From assembly GCF_015644665.1 (NCBI RefSeq), contig NZ_JADOBQ010000002.1, positions 744,001-808,000 of the forward strand: a DNA stretch of 64,000 nucleotides, given 5' to 3'. The notes under the pieces were generated by a model, which saw nothing but the letters and a program-made list of their open reading frames with translations, ran no database searches and was not told the DNA's origin. The translations under genes and the position numbers were made by a program. This stretch comes from Roseobacter sp. MH60115. GTDB taxonomy: Bacteria > Pseudomonadota > Alphaproteobacteria > Rhodobacterales > Rhodobacteraceae. Shown here piece after piece: positions 29,354 to 38,200 of the stretch. Positions within the stretch are counted from its first letter, which is position 1; every line of letters begins with the position of its first letter.

Positions 29354-30286
29354 TCAGGATTTACAGGAAGCCCCCGCAGCGCCGGGGGCTTTTTTCATTT
29401 CGTGGTCCTGTTCCTGTCGGGCCACTTTGCGCAGCCACGCCATGAAGGTCCGCAGGTGGGGCGTGCTGCGCCCCGGCACCGTGACCATGTGATAGCCCAG
29501 CCCGTTGTCCTTCAGCTCAAAGAGCTTCACCAGCTGCCCACTGCGCACATCCCGCTCGACAATCGAGCTGGGTTGCACGGTCACCCCAAGCCCCGCCAGC
29601 GCCGCAGAGAGCGCGAGATCATTGGTGCTCAGCAAGGTGACATCGAGCCCCGCCAGATCAATCCCTTCGCCCTCCAGCACCCGGTGCTGCTCGCGCTCAT
29701 AGCTGTCCATGACCCAGGGCAGGTCGGCCAGGTCGTGCAAGCTGCGCACCTTGCGCCCGGTGATCAGATCGGGATGCGCCACCGCGCAATAGGCCGCTGC
29801 GGTCAGCATTTCCGCCTCCAGCTTCGGCCAGTCGCCCGCGCCATAGCGCACGCCCATATCAAACCCCTCCTGCCGCAGGTCCATGACCGAGCAACTGGGG
29901 TTGATGTTCACCTGGATCTCTGGGTGCTTTGACCAGAACTCCCCGATGCGCGGCATCAACCAGCTGCCCGCAAACCCGGGCGTGACGGTGATGTTGATGG
30001 GCCGGTCTGCGTTGCGGTCGCGCAGATCGCCCACGGCCTCGGCGATGGTCTGAAACCCGTCGCCCAGCCGCTCGGCCAGTGCACGCCCCGCTGCTGTCGC
30101 CGCCACACCGCGCCCCTGTCGCACAAGCAGGCTGTCCGAGAATTCCTGTTCCAGCGCGCGCACATGCTGCGCGATGGCTGCGTGGGTCACATTCAACTCG
30201 CGCGCCGCAGCACTCAGACTCTGGTGCCGGGCGGCGGCTTCAAAGGCCCGCAGGGCCGCAAGTGACGGGATGTAGTGCCAATCCAT
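29354..30286 (-). CDS. LysR-family regulator, GcvA-like
   Basis: A 310-residue LysR protein. The DNA-binding domain has LAALRAFEAAARHQSLSAAA and LNVTHAAIAQHVRALEQEF; the effector domain runs to near residue 295. The last 14 residues (KKAPGAAGASCKS) are encoded by the atp terminator hairpin region and look unlike a folded domain. A 54-residue ORF is divergent, and a palindrome TTCAA-N8-TTGAA lies 9 bases before the start. Targets unknown. Confidence 0.88.
   Translation of the reverse strand: MDWHYIPSLAALRAFEAAARHQSLSAAARELNVTHAAIAQHVRALEQEFSDSLLVRQGRGVAATAAGRALAERLGDGFQTIAEAVGDLRDRNADRPINITVTPGFAGSWLMPRIGEFWSKHPEIQVNINPSCSVMDLRQEGFDMGVRYGAGDWPKLEAEMLTAAAYCAVAHPDLITGRKVRSLHDLADLPWVMDSYEREQHRVLEGEGIDLAGLDVTLLSTNDLALSAALAGLGVTVQPSSIVERDVRSGQLVKLFELKDNGLGYHMVTVPGRSTPHLRTFMAWLRKVARQEQDHEMKKAPGAAGASCKS
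29368..29395 (+). terminator. Rho-independent terminator of the atp operon
   Basis: Nine-base stem AAGCCCCCG / CGGGGGCTT with a six-base loop, then a run of T. It lies inside the last codons of the convergent LysR gene, so the same DNA encodes the C-terminal tail of that regulator. Confidence 0.92.
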
Positions 30287-30294
30287 ACTGTTAG

Positions 30295-30312
30295 TTCAAC
30301 TCACATATTGAA
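30295..30312. promoter_or_regulatory. Candidate LysR box
   Basis: Inverted repeat TTCAA-N8-TTGAA immediately upstream of the LysR gene in the divergent gap. Position and symmetry suggest autoregulation; not tested. Confidence 0.4.
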
Positions 30313-30384
30313 AGCCATATTACTTTGCAGATAACTACATCAGGAACCTATGTTGATCCCAGACAGCAAGGTTGGGAGATCAAC

Positions 30385-30549
30385 ATGTTCGCCATACTTT
30401 CAGATACGATCAGAATTGCAACCCTGCAAGACGCCTGGAGTAGCCGCCGCGACTACCCGGAAGTCAACGGGTTGATGTCCGAGATGGAGCGCCGGGCAGG
30501 CAGCAGAACGGGCCGATGGGCGCATTCTGACAAGCGCGTTCAGCGCTGA
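30385..30549 (+). CDS. Small 54-residue protein, divergent from LysR
   Basis: Starts MFAILSDTIRIATLQDAWSS and is rich in arginine towards the C-terminus (MERRAGSRTGRWAHSDKR). GGGAG lies before the ATG. Its location divergent from a GcvA-like LysR matches the 37-residue ORF at 5862-5975, though the two proteins are not evidently similar beyond a MF start and a DAW motif. Function unknown; may be a real regulator target or chance. Confidence 0.5.
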   Translation: MFAILSDTIRIATLQDAWSSRRDYPEVNGLMSEMERRAGSRTGRWAHSDKRVQR

Positions 30550-30588
30550 AACGCGAGCTGTTTCACGGACTGACGGGGCAGTGACGTG

Positions 30589-31161
30589 CTACTCGACCGT
30601 GTCGATGTAAAGCTTCACCGCCGCATACCAATCGGCATAGGCGCGAATTTCTGCGTTGGTCAGATCGGCAGCGACCTCGGTCATCACCTCATGGGTGCGC
30701 TGCCCGGATCGAAACGCCTTGAGCTGTGTGTCGATATAGATGTTGGTCTCACCGGCGAGGTTCGGCACATCATCTGCCAGATGCATGCCATCGGCACCGT
30801 GACAGGCCACGCAGAGCTCAGGAGCGCCGGACGGGTCTTCGGTCAACTCCGCCCGCGCCCCATGGCCGCCGTACCACGCCGCGAGGTCCGCGATCTGTTG
30901 GTCGCTGAGGTTCGCAGCGACGATGGTCATCATCTCATGCTCGCGCGTGCCATCGCGAAAGGCGGTGAGCTGCGCGCGCAGATAGCTCTCGGGTTCGCCA
31001 CCGATATGCGGGGCAATGGGGATCGTCGCGAAGCCATCCGCTCCGTGGCAGGTGCGGCACTGACCGGATATCTTGCGCCCCGCGTCGCGGTCGCCCACGA
31101 GCTCGGCGGCCAAGGGCCCGGCGCACAACAGCGCGCCGGACAGGATCATCAAAAGCCTCAC
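30589..31161 (-). CDS. Diheme c4-type cytochrome c
   Basis: A 190-residue periplasmic protein. The signal peptide ends near LLCAGPLAAE. Two heme sites are visible, CRTCH (residues 35-39) and CVACH (near 117), each in its own similar half, with methionines later in each half (MMTIVAAN, VMTEVAAD) as likely axial ligands. The start overlaps the dehydrogenase stop by 4 bases. It probably carries electrons from that dehydrogenase to the respiratory chain. Confidence 0.88.
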   Translation of the reverse strand: MRLLMILSGALLCAGPLAAELVGDRDAGRKISGQCRTCHGADGFATIPIAPHIGGEPESYLRAQLTAFRDGTREHEMMTIVAANLSDQQIADLAAWYGGHGARAELTEDPSGAPELCVACHGADGMHLADDVPNLAGETNIYIDTQLKAFRSGQRTHEVMTEVAADLTNAEIRAYADWYAAVKLYIDTVE

Positions 31162-32411
31162 CGCGTGTACGCGATGCGCCAGATGGCACCCGCGAAGTCA
31201 TCCGAGACCAGCATCGAGCCATCTTTCAGGAAGGCGATGTCCATGGGCCGCCCACGGTACTCGCCCGTCTCTTCATTCAGCCAGCCATCGGCAAAGACCT
31301 GCGCCTCGACTGCATCGCCGGTTTCGGGATCAAGGGCCGTGAACATCACACGCGCGCCCACCGGCGTTGTGCGGTTCCACGAGCCGTGCTGCGCCCAGAA
31401 AATCCCGCCATCGTAGGTGTCCGGGAAGCTCGACCCCTCATAGAACTTCATGCCGAGATCTGCCGCATGCGCGGTCAGCTCCAGCTGCGGCTCAACGAAT
31501 TCCACGCCTTCGGGACGCGGGTGCTCACTTTCGGACATGATCTCCACGCGGCTGTTGGTCCAGGGGAAGCCAAAGTGCTGACCCGCCGCCGTCTGACGAT
31601 TCAGCTCGCCTGACGGAATGTCATCCCCCATGCCGTCCACCTGGTTGTCGGTCCACCACAGATCACCCGTCTCGGGATGGAAGTCCTGACCGACCGAATT
31701 GCGGACCCCGCGGGTGAAGACCTCGCGGCCCGTGCCATCGGTGTTGATGCGGATGATGCCGCCGATGCCGATCTTGTCGTACATCTCGACCTTTGCCGCG
31801 GGCTGCACGTTGTGCGGCTGACCCAGCGAGATATAGAGTTTGCCGTCCGGGCCCACGTCACAGACCCGTGCGGTGTGGTTGAAGCTCTCTTCTTCTACCG
31901 GCACCAACTCCCCCTGGGGGACCACAACGGCGACCGCCGGGTCGGGCCCTTCAAAGAAGAATTCCGCGGCGGGAAAATTCAGCACACGGTTGCGTTCGGC
32001 AATGAAGAGGAAGCCATCCTTGGAGAAACACGGCCCATTGGGCACGTCGAAGGTCACGGAAGGCGCGAAATCCATGACTTCATCAGCCACTCGATCCCGG
32101 TCGCGGTCGACGACGGACCAGACCTTGTCCTTGCGGGTGCCCACGAAGGTCACGGTGCCCTGTGGGGCCACGGCCATCGATCGCGCGTCGGGCACAACAG
32201 CATAGAGGCTGACCTCAAACCCGTCCGGAACCTTGATATGCGGGATAATCTTCTTCAATGCCTCGGCTCGCTCGCCGGACTGATCGATCATCGTGAAGGT
32301 TGCGTCGGTGCGCTGCATATTGGACAGTTTGTCCATATTGTCCTGCGCAACAGCACCCCCTGCCATCGCGACGCTGAGAACAGCGCCCGTGGCGAATTGC
32401 ATTACTGTCAT
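31158..32411 (-). CDS. PQQ-type sugar (L-sorbosone-like) dehydrogenase
   Basis: A 417-residue exported protein with a signal peptide (AVLSVAMAGGAVAQ). The beta-propeller body has VPDGFEVSLYA, GPDGKLYISLGQPHN, FTRGVRNSVGQDFHPETG and WWTDNQVDGMGDD, the pattern of soluble PQQ glucose/sorbosone dehydrogenases. Its gene overlaps the diheme cytochrome, forming a two-gene periplasmic oxidation module. The sugar substrate and use of PQQ are inferred from the family; no pqq genes are nearby. Confidence 0.85.
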   Translation of the reverse strand: MTVMQFATGAVLSVAMAGGAVAQDNMDKLSNMQRTDATFTMIDQSGERAEALKKIIPHIKVPDGFEVSLYAVVPDARSMAVAPQGTVTFVGTRKDKVWSVVDRDRDRVADEVMDFAPSVTFDVPNGPCFSKDGFLFIAERNRVLNFPAAEFFFEGPDPAVAVVVPQGELVPVEEESFNHTARVCDVGPDGKLYISLGQPHNVQPAAKVEMYDKIGIGGIIRINTDGTGREVFTRGVRNSVGQDFHPETGDLWWTDNQVDGMGDDIPSGELNRQTAAGQHFGFPWTNSRVEIMSESEHPRPEGVEFVEPQLELTAHAADLGMKFYEGSSFPDTYDGGIFWAQHGSWNRTTPVGARVMFTALDPETGDAVEAQVFADGWLNEETGEYRGRPMDIAFLKDGSMLVSDDFAGAIWRIAYTR

Positions 32412-32638
32412 GAAATTCCTCCCAGATTTCTTGTGTCAGAGTTCCTGCTCGGTCAGGCTTGGCCTCCCTTGTTTGACTGCCATCGCAAAGTATCGGCGCC
32501 AAAGGTTAACGCTGTCAACAACCGCCGCGTATGGCTTTTGGTCGTTTGGTGCAGACTTTGGTCGCAATAAAGGCGGCGCCGACGCCAGCCGGTGAGGGAG
32601 GTCGCAGCCTGGTCACAGAGCGGACAAAGGCTAGAGGG

Positions 32639-33658
32639 CTACTCGGCGGCGTAGGTCCCGTCATAGATCGGGCTGAGGGTGTCTGCCTCGAAGAGCGAGG
32701 AGACGGACGTGCCGCTCCAGATGTTCAGGATCGCCTGCGCAAAGACAGGCGCGGTGGGCACGACGCGGATGTTCGGAGCCTTCTGGATGGCCTCGGTGGG
32801 GGCAATTGAATCCGTGATGACCAGCGATTTCATCACCGAGTTGGTCACCCGCTCCACCGCCGGGCCGGACATAATGCCGTGGGTAATGTAGGAGTGCACT
32901 TCCTTGGCCCCGTTTTCGATCAGAACTTCGGCCGCCTTGCAGAGCGTGCCAGCCGTGTCGCACATATCATCCACAATCAGGCAGGTTTTCCCCTTCACGT
33001 TCCCGATCACTGTCATTTCTGCGACCTCACCGGGTTTCTCACGACGCTTATCCACAATTGCGAGGGGGGAGTTGATCCGCTTGGCCAACTCGCGCGCACG
33101 CGCGACACCGCCGACATCGGGTGAGACGATCATCAGCTCGTTCATGCGCTTTTTGAACGCCGTTCGGATGTCCAGTGCAAAGATCGGCGAGGCATAGAGG
33201 TTGTCCACCGGAATGTCGAAAAACCCTTGAATCTGAGCGGCATGCAGGTCCATCGTCAGCACCCGCTCGATGCCGGTACCGACCAGCATATTGGCCACCA
33301 GCTTGGCGGTAATCGGGGTGCGCGCCTTGGTGCGGCGATCCTGCCGGGCGTAACCGAAATAGGGCAGCACCGCCGTGACCCGTGCCGCGGACGACCGGCG
33401 CAGCGCATCCGCCATGATCAGCAATTCCATCAGGTTATCATTTGCCGGATTCGAGGTCGACTGCAGGATGAACATGTCTTCGCCGCGCACATTCTCGAAG
33501 ACTTCCACAAAAATCTCACCATCGTTGAACCGCTCGACCCGCGCGTCCACCAATCCGACCTGCTTGCCCCGGTGCATCGACATCCGCCGCGCGATGGCAT
33601 TGGCCAAGGGCATATTGGCATTGCCAGCGATCAGTTTTGGTTCTTGGAGTTGGGGCAT
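32639..33658 (-). CDS. prs: Ribose-phosphate pyrophosphokinase
   Basis: Makes PRPP from ribose 5-phosphate and ATP, feeding purine, pyrimidine, histidine and NAD synthesis. All landmarks are present in 339 residues: [33 protein letters not shown], the metal site [13 protein letters not shown] and the PRPP loop [15 protein letters not shown] at 33658 has AGGAAG eight bases upstream. Monocistronic with a 227-base gap before the dehydrogenase operon. Confidence 0.97.
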   Translation of the reverse strand: MPQLQEPKLIAGNANMPLANAIARRMSMHRGKQVGLVDARVERFNDGEIFVEVFENVRGEDMFILQSTSNPANDNLMELLIMADALRRSSAARVTAVLPYFGYARQDRRTKARTPITAKLVANMLVGTGIERVLTMDLHAAQIQGFFDIPVDNLYASPIFALDIRTAFKKRMNELMIVSPDVGGVARARELAKRINSPLAIVDKRREKPGEVAEMTVIGNVKGKTCLIVDDMCDTAGTLCKAAEVLIENGAKEVHSYITHGIMSGPAVERVTNSVMKSLVITDSIAPTEAIQKAPNIRVVPTAPVFAQAILNIWSGTSVSSLFEADTLSPIYDGTYAAE

Positions 33659-33775
33659 GTGGAACACTTCCTGAAGAGCAGCGGGGGGAGGTTTGTGACA
33701 GATTCGTGATGTTGACTTCACCTAACACGGCCTTACCAATCGGCAAAGAACCTCACACCTGTCAGGAGCCTCAAA

Positions 33776-34375
33776 ATGGCGCATATCGATCTCTTTTTCT
33801 CTACGCTCTCGCCCTATGCCTACCTGGCCGGGAATCGGGCCGAGGAAGTTGCCGCAAAGCATGGGGCAACGCTGACGTACAAGCCTTTCGATATCCTGGC
33901 GCTGTTTCCGCGGACAGGGGGAACGCCGCCCAAGGACCGGCATATCAGCCGGGTGGAGTACCGCGCACAGGAACTGGTGCGTCAGGCCAAGAAACTGGGT
34001 CTGCCATTCAACCTGAAGCCCGCGCATTGGCCGACGAACGGTGCGCCGTCGTCTTATGCATTCATTGCCGCGCAAAACGCCGGAGGGGGCGATCTGGGCA
34101 AGCTGATGTTCGCGATCTGCCGTGCGGTCTGGGCGGAAGAAAAAGACATCGCCGAAGATGCAGTCGTACGGGCCTGCCTGGAAGAGGCTGGCTTTGATCC
34201 GACGCTTGCCGACAGCGGGTTGCTGGAAGGCGCGGAGACCTATGCGGCCAATCTGGAAGAAGCTGTTGAGCGCGGCGTCTTCGGATCCCCGTTCTATATC
34301 ACGGACAGCGGTCAGCGGTTCTGGGGGCAGGACCGGATCGACGACCTGGACGCGCATCTCGCCGGAGAGCTATGA
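33776..34375 (+). CDS. 2-hydroxychromene-2-carboxylate isomerase-like (DsbA fold)
   Basis: A 199-residue thioredoxin-fold protein of the kappa-GST/HCCA isomerase family. The N-terminal active-site motif is FFSTLSPYAYLAG, with serine in place of the DsbA cysteine, and VFGSPFYI is the family cis-proline loop. It may bind glutathione and isomerise an aromatic ring-fission product, but no aromatic catabolic genes are near. The stop overlaps the next hydrolase start as ATGA. Confidence 0.85.
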   Translation: MAHIDLFFSTLSPYAYLAGNRAEEVAAKHGATLTYKPFDILALFPRTGGTPPKDRHISRVEYRAQELVRQAKKLGLPFNLKPAHWPTNGAPSSYAFIAAQNAGGGDLGKLMFAICRAVWAEEKDIAEDAVVRACLEEAGFDPTLADSGLLEGAETYAANLEEAVERGVFGSPFYITDSGQRFWGQDRIDDLDAHLAGEL

Positions 34376-35166
34376 CCTCGACGCCCAGGGCCCACGTCCG
34401 GAGGTTCGGGCATGGGAAAAGGGCGGCGCTGACAATCCACTGCACGCTTGCGCATTCTGGTGCCTGGCGTGGCTTGGGTGCAGCATTGGAAGACCACTTT
34501 ACGCTCACCGCGATTGACCTGCCCGGTCATGGCAAAAGCGAGGACTGGGACCGGCGGCGCGATCTACACGCAGAATGCAGAGATGCCGCCCTGGCGCATC
34601 TTGCGACACCGATGGATGTTATCGGCCATTCCTTCGGCGCGACAGTCGCGTTGAGGATTGCCGTCGAGCATCCGCATTTGGTGCGCAGCCTGACGCTGAT
34701 CGAACCGGTTTTCTTCGCGGCGGCTATCGCAGATGCGCCGGAAGCGATGACAGCGCATGAGATCGAGGCGCAACCGTATTTCGCTGCGCTGGCCGAGGGG
34801 GATACCATGGCAGCGGCGCGGCTTTTCAATCGCTTCTGGGGCGACGGCACCAAATGGGATGAGATTCCTGACGGGACGCGCCGCTATATGGCGGACCGGA
34901 TGCACATCGTGCCAGCGCAGTCCGATGCCATTATTGAGGACAATGCACATATCATGGCCCCCGGTGCTCTGGCCAAGGCCGCGATGCCGACCCTGCTGAT
35001 CCAGGGGGATCAGACGGCTGACATTATCGATGTGGTTAACAGAAGCCTTGCTGCGCGGATGCCGAATGTCCGGCGGGCCTGGATCGCCGGGGCGGGACAT
35101 ATGGCGCCCCTTACCCATCCAGAGGCGGTGGCGGATGAACTCCTAAGACTGGTCGAAATGGCTTAG
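34372..35166 (+). CDS. Alpha/beta-fold hydrolase
   Basis: A 264-residue hydrolase. The oxyanion region HCTLAHSGAWRGLG and nucleophile elbow VIGHSFGATVAL mark the fold; the catalytic histidine is likely in GAGHMAPLTHPEAV. Translationally coupled to the HCCA isomerase-like gene, hence maybe acting on the same substrate. The 3' end overlaps the convergent threonine aldolase by 24 bases. Confidence 0.88.
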   Translation: MTSTPRAHVRRFGHGKRAALTIHCTLAHSGAWRGLGAALEDHFTLTAIDLPGHGKSEDWDRRRDLHAECRDAALAHLATPMDVIGHSFGATVALRIAVEHPHLVRSLTLIEPVFFAAAIADAPEAMTAHEIEAQPYFAALAEGDTMAAARLFNRFWGDGTKWDEIPDGTRRYMADRMHIVPAQSDAIIEDNAHIMAPGALAKAAMPTLLIQGDQTADIIDVVNRSLAARMPNVRRAWIAGAGHMAPLTHPEAVADELLRLVEMA

Positions 35167-36189
35167 GAACAGATCGATCTGCTCCGCGCTGATCGACCAG
35201 TCGCAGACCAGACGTGCGGCCAGCATTTCCTCCGGGTCGTCTCCCGCCAGCGACCCTTCCCAGATGTAGTAATGCGCCCCCGCATCCTGCAGCCGTTGGT
35301 GGATGCGCCGCGGAAACCGCGCAAAGATCATGTTGGCTTGCGGTTCGTGCAAAAATTCCGCCCCACGGGTGCGGAGACCCTGCGCCAGACGCGCGCAGTT
35401 CTCATTGGCGGCCCGGGCGGCCGTCAGCCAGGTGTCATCCTCCAGATAGCCCGCCATCTGCGCCGAGAGATACCGGTGCTTCGAGAAAAGATGCGCGCCG
35501 CGTTTGCGTCTCAGCTCGAACTCCCATGCCTTGGATGGATCGAAAAAGACAACGGCTTCCACGCCGAGGCAGCCGTTCTTGGTGCCGCCGAAACTGACGA
35601 CATCGACACCGGCCTTCCATGTCATCTCGGCCGCCGTACAGCCCAGAGCGACCAGCGCATTGGCAAACCGCGCGCCGTCCAGATGTACCGGCAGATCGAA
35701 GGATTTCGCCACGGCTGTCAGGGCGCGCAACTCCTCCAGCGTGTAAACACCGCCGCGTTCGGTCACCTGCGTGAGGGAGACGGGCCCGCGTTGTGGTCCG
35801 TGCACGCCGCGCACTTCTTCGGCTGCAATCCGCGCCTGCAGCGCCTCGGGGGTCATCTTGTCGCCGCCCGGCACAAGGCTCAGCTTGGCGCCACCGCTGT
35901 AGAATTCGGGCGCGTTGCACTCGTCTTCCTGGATATGCGCCACGTCCGTGCAGAAAACCGTCTGCCAGGGTTGGCTGTAGCAGGCCAGAGCGAGGGCATT
36001 CGCCGCCGTGCCGGTTGCGACAAGATAGACCGCTGCCTCCGGCGCTTCGAAAAGGGTGCGGATGCCGGTGCGCACGTCATCCATGAGCACATCGGCCCCG
36101 TAGGGCATGGCGTATCCCTCGTTGGCCGCGAGGACACGTTGCATCACCTTCGGATGGGCGGGGCCTGCGTTGTCGGAAGCGAAAAACAT
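35143..36189 (-). CDS. ltaE: Low-specificity L-threonine aldolase
   Basis: PLP enzyme of 348 residues that splits L-threonine into glycine and acetaldehyde. The N-terminus MFFASDNAGPAHPKV, the cofactor site VHLDGARFANA, and the PLP lysine in SFGGTKNGCLG are typical. ATG at 36189 shares one base with the stop of the upstream YcgN gene, so ribF-ycgN-ltaE form one minus-strand unit. Overlaps a convergent gene at its 3' end. Confidence 0.9.
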   Translation of the reverse strand: MFFASDNAGPAHPKVMQRVLAANEGYAMPYGADVLMDDVRTGIRTLFEAPEAAVYLVATGTAANALALACYSQPWQTVFCTDVAHIQEDECNAPEFYSGGAKLSLVPGGDKMTPEALQARIAAEEVRGVHGPQRGPVSLTQVTERGGVYTLEELRALTAVAKSFDLPVHLDGARFANALVALGCTAAEMTWKAGVDVVSFGGTKNGCLGVEAVVFFDPSKAWEFELRRKRGAHLFSKHRYLSAQMAGYLEDDTWLTAARAANENCARLAQGLRTRGAEFLHEPQANMIFARFPRRIHQRLQDAGAHYYIWEGSLAGDDPEEMLAARLVCDWSISAEQIDLFLSHFDQS

Positions 36190-36659
36190 CAGACAGGTTC
36201 CTCTATGATGTGCTCTTCCCATTCGTCTTCGGGGACATCGAACTCGCTCAGTGTCCATCCCTGAACCGACACGCCCGCGTCATGCACCGATTGCGCGGTG
36301 CCACTGATCAGCGGGTGCCAGTCGGGCAGGGGATCGCCCTGCCATAGCAAGCGATAAGCGCAGGTTTCGGGCATCCAATAGGCGTGTGTATCCAGGTTGT
36401 CGGGCTTCAGAACGATGCAGTCGGGCACGAACTGATGGCGATTTCCATAGTGGGCGCAGCGACAGGTTGAATCATCCAGCAGACGGCAAGCGATGCGGGT
36501 CAGGGCCACCGCGCCACTCTCCTCATCCTCAAGCTTGTTCAGACAGCATTTCCCGCAGCCATCACAAAGCGATTCCCACTCCTTCTGGGTCATCTTCGCA
36601 AGCGGTTTGCGTTCCCAGAACCGGTCTTTCAATCCGCTGCGGTCAATCGGGTCGCTCAC
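36189..36659 (-). CDS. YcgN/UPF0260 cysteine-cluster protein
   Basis: A 156-residue protein with the cysteine cluster CDGCGKCCLNK (about residues 32-42) plus C in TRIACRLLDDSTCRC and VPDCIVLKP, the YkgJ/YcgN family pattern likely binding a metal or Fe-S centre. It begins within the ribF stop (ATGA overlap) and ends at the ltaE start. Function is not known; coupling to ribF hints at a flavin or iron link, which is speculative. Confidence 0.85.
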   Translation of the reverse strand: MSDPIDRSGLKDRFWERKPLAKMTQKEWESLCDGCGKCCLNKLEDEESGAVALTRIACRLLDDSTCRCAHYGNRHQFVPDCIVLKPDNLDTHAYWMPETCAYRLLWQGDPLPDWHPLISGTAQSVHDAGVSVQGWTLSEFDVPEDEWEEHIIEEPV

Positions 36660-37588
36660 AGCGCGCTCAATATGTTGCGCGCCGCTGCGCTGTCGGCATC
36701 CATCTGGGCGATCAGCGCCTCTAGACCGTCAAACTTTTCTTCCGGGCGCAGATGCTCGACCAGGCCGACGGAGAGGGGGGTGCCGTAAAGATCCCCCTTG
36801 AAGTCGAAAATGAAGGTCTCCAGATTGGGTCGGTTTTCGCCGAACATCGGCCGCACGCCCATGGAGGCGACACCATGATAGCTGCCCTGATGCGGTCCTT
36901 CGAGCACGTCCACAAGTACCGCGTAGACGCCGAAGGCAGGCGGGTGAAGCCCGTCGATCGACATATTGGCGGTTGGATATCCCAGTTCCCTCCCGCGCTG
37001 TTCACCGCCGATCACCGGCCCCTCGATCCGGTGCCAGTGCCCCAGCATCTTTGCCGCCAGCCGAGGATTTCCATCGCTCAGCGCCGTTCGGATCGCGGTG
37101 GAGGAAACCGTATGATCCGAATGCGCAATCAGGGGGGCGATGGTGACGCCGAACCCCATTTCCTTCCCAAACGCTTGCAGATGCTCAGCCGTCCCGGCAC
37201 GCCCTTTGCCAAAGCAGAAATCGGCGCCCACGATCACATGGCGCAGGCCAAACCCATCGGAAATGACCTTGCGGGCGAACTCCTCCGGCGAGAGGGCCGC
37301 AAGGGCGGCGTTGAAATTCAGCTCATAGAGCCGTTCCACGCCGAGCTTTTCCAATCGGCTTGCGCGCGCTTCAGGGCCCATGAGCCGGAAGGGCGGCGCG
37401 TCGGGTGCAAAGAAACTGCGCGGATGCGGCTCAAAAGTGACGATGCCCAACGGTGCGGCGGGCTCCGCACTGCGTGCCAGATCAATCACCGACTGGTGCC
37501 CCAGATGCACGCCGTCAAAGTTGCCAATCGCGGCACTGGCCCCACGGTTTTCGGGAGCGACAAACTGGTAATCTCGGATGATCTTCAT
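36656..37588 (-). CDS. ribF: Bifunctional riboflavin kinase/FAD synthetase
   Basis: A 310-residue enzyme that makes FMN and FAD from riboflavin. The N-terminal adenylyltransferase domain has IGNFDGVHLGHQSV; the C-terminal kinase domain has GYPTANMSI and FDFKGDLYGTPLSV. First gene of the ribF-ycgN-ltaE unit, with 4-base overlap to the next gene. Upstream there is a 78-base gap to the MaoC gene on the same strand. Confidence 0.95.
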   Translation of the reverse strand: MKIIRDYQFVAPENRGASAAIGNFDGVHLGHQSVIDLARSAEPAAPLGIVTFEPHPRSFFAPDAPPFRLMGPEARASRLEKLGVERLYELNFNAALAALSPEEFARKVISDGFGLRHVIVGADFCFGKGRAGTAEHLQAFGKEMGFGVTIAPLIAHSDHTVSSTAIRTALSDGNPRLAAKMLGHWHRIEGPVIGGEQRGRELGYPTANMSIDGLHPPAFGVYAVLVDVLEGPHQGSYHGVASMGVRPMFGENRPNLETFIFDFKGDLYGTPLSVGLVEHLRPEEKFDGLEALIAQMDADSAAARNILSAL

Positions 37589-37666
37589 CCGTCTTGCCTA
37601 GCCGTCACGCGCAGGACACGCAAGCGCGCGCTTACGATCCGAGCGGGTCAGACGGGCGCAAGGAAA

Positions 37667-38110
37667 TCAGTCGAATTTGCGGGAGGGGGCCATGACCGTG
37701 GCTTCGCCGATCAGAACCTTCTTGCCGTCCACTTCGCAATGGCATTCCAGCTTCACGCGGCGCTTCGACACCTCGATGTCGATCACCTTAACCTCGGCAT
37801 GTACGAGATCACCGGGGCGCACGGGCGCGAGAAACTTCAAAGATTGCCCCATGTAGACTGTGCCGTGCCCGGGGAGCTGTTCGCCAATTACCGCCGAGAT
37901 CAACCCGGCGGTCAGCATCCCGTGGGCGATCCGCCCCTGAAAGATCGTGTCGCGGGCATAGTCATCATCCAGATGCACCGGGTTCCGGTCTGTCGAGATC
38001 TGCGCGAACATCTCGATGTCTTCGTCGGTCACCACCTTCTGCAGGTAGCGTGACATCCCCATTTCAATGTCTTCGATGCAGATCGTGCCGCGGGGCAAAT
38101 TGTCCAACAT
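37667..38110 (-). CDS. MaoC-like (R)-enoyl-CoA hydratase
   Basis: A 147-residue hot-dog-fold protein. The hydratase motif is seen as FAQISTDRNPVHLDDDYA (catalytic D and H) followed by GRIAHGMLTAGLIS. The single-domain length fits PhaJ-type (R)-specific enoyl-CoA hydratases that can supply PHB monomers; other MaoC substrates are possible. GGAAGGG lies upstream of the ATG. Two tandem palindromes in the gap before the gene suggest repressor control. Confidence 0.88.
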   Translation of the reverse strand: MLDNLPRGTICIEDIEMGMSRYLQKVVTDEDIEMFAQISTDRNPVHLDDDYARDTIFQGRIAHGMLTAGLISAVIGEQLPGHGTVYMGQSLKFLAPVRPGDLVHAEVKVIDIEVSKRRVKLECHCEVDGKKVLIGEATVMAPSRKFD

Positions 38111-38137
38111 GATGGCCCTTCCGGTAATTTTCTAATC

Positions 38138-38175
38138 ATTACGTCGTAATTGTTGAAACTTAATTACTTCGCAAT
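38138..38175. promoter_or_regulatory. Tandem operator-like palindromes upstream of MaoC gene
   Basis: ATTAC-GTC-GTAAT at 38138-38150 is perfect; ATTAC-TTC-GCAAT at 38163-38175 has one mismatch. Centres are 25 bases apart. They lie 28-65 bases before the MaoC start codon. Paired 13-base sites suggest a dimeric repressor such as a TetR or GntR protein, not identified here. Confidence 0.5.
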
Positions 38176-38200
38176 TGCAGAAAAGCAAGCGAAAAATAGG

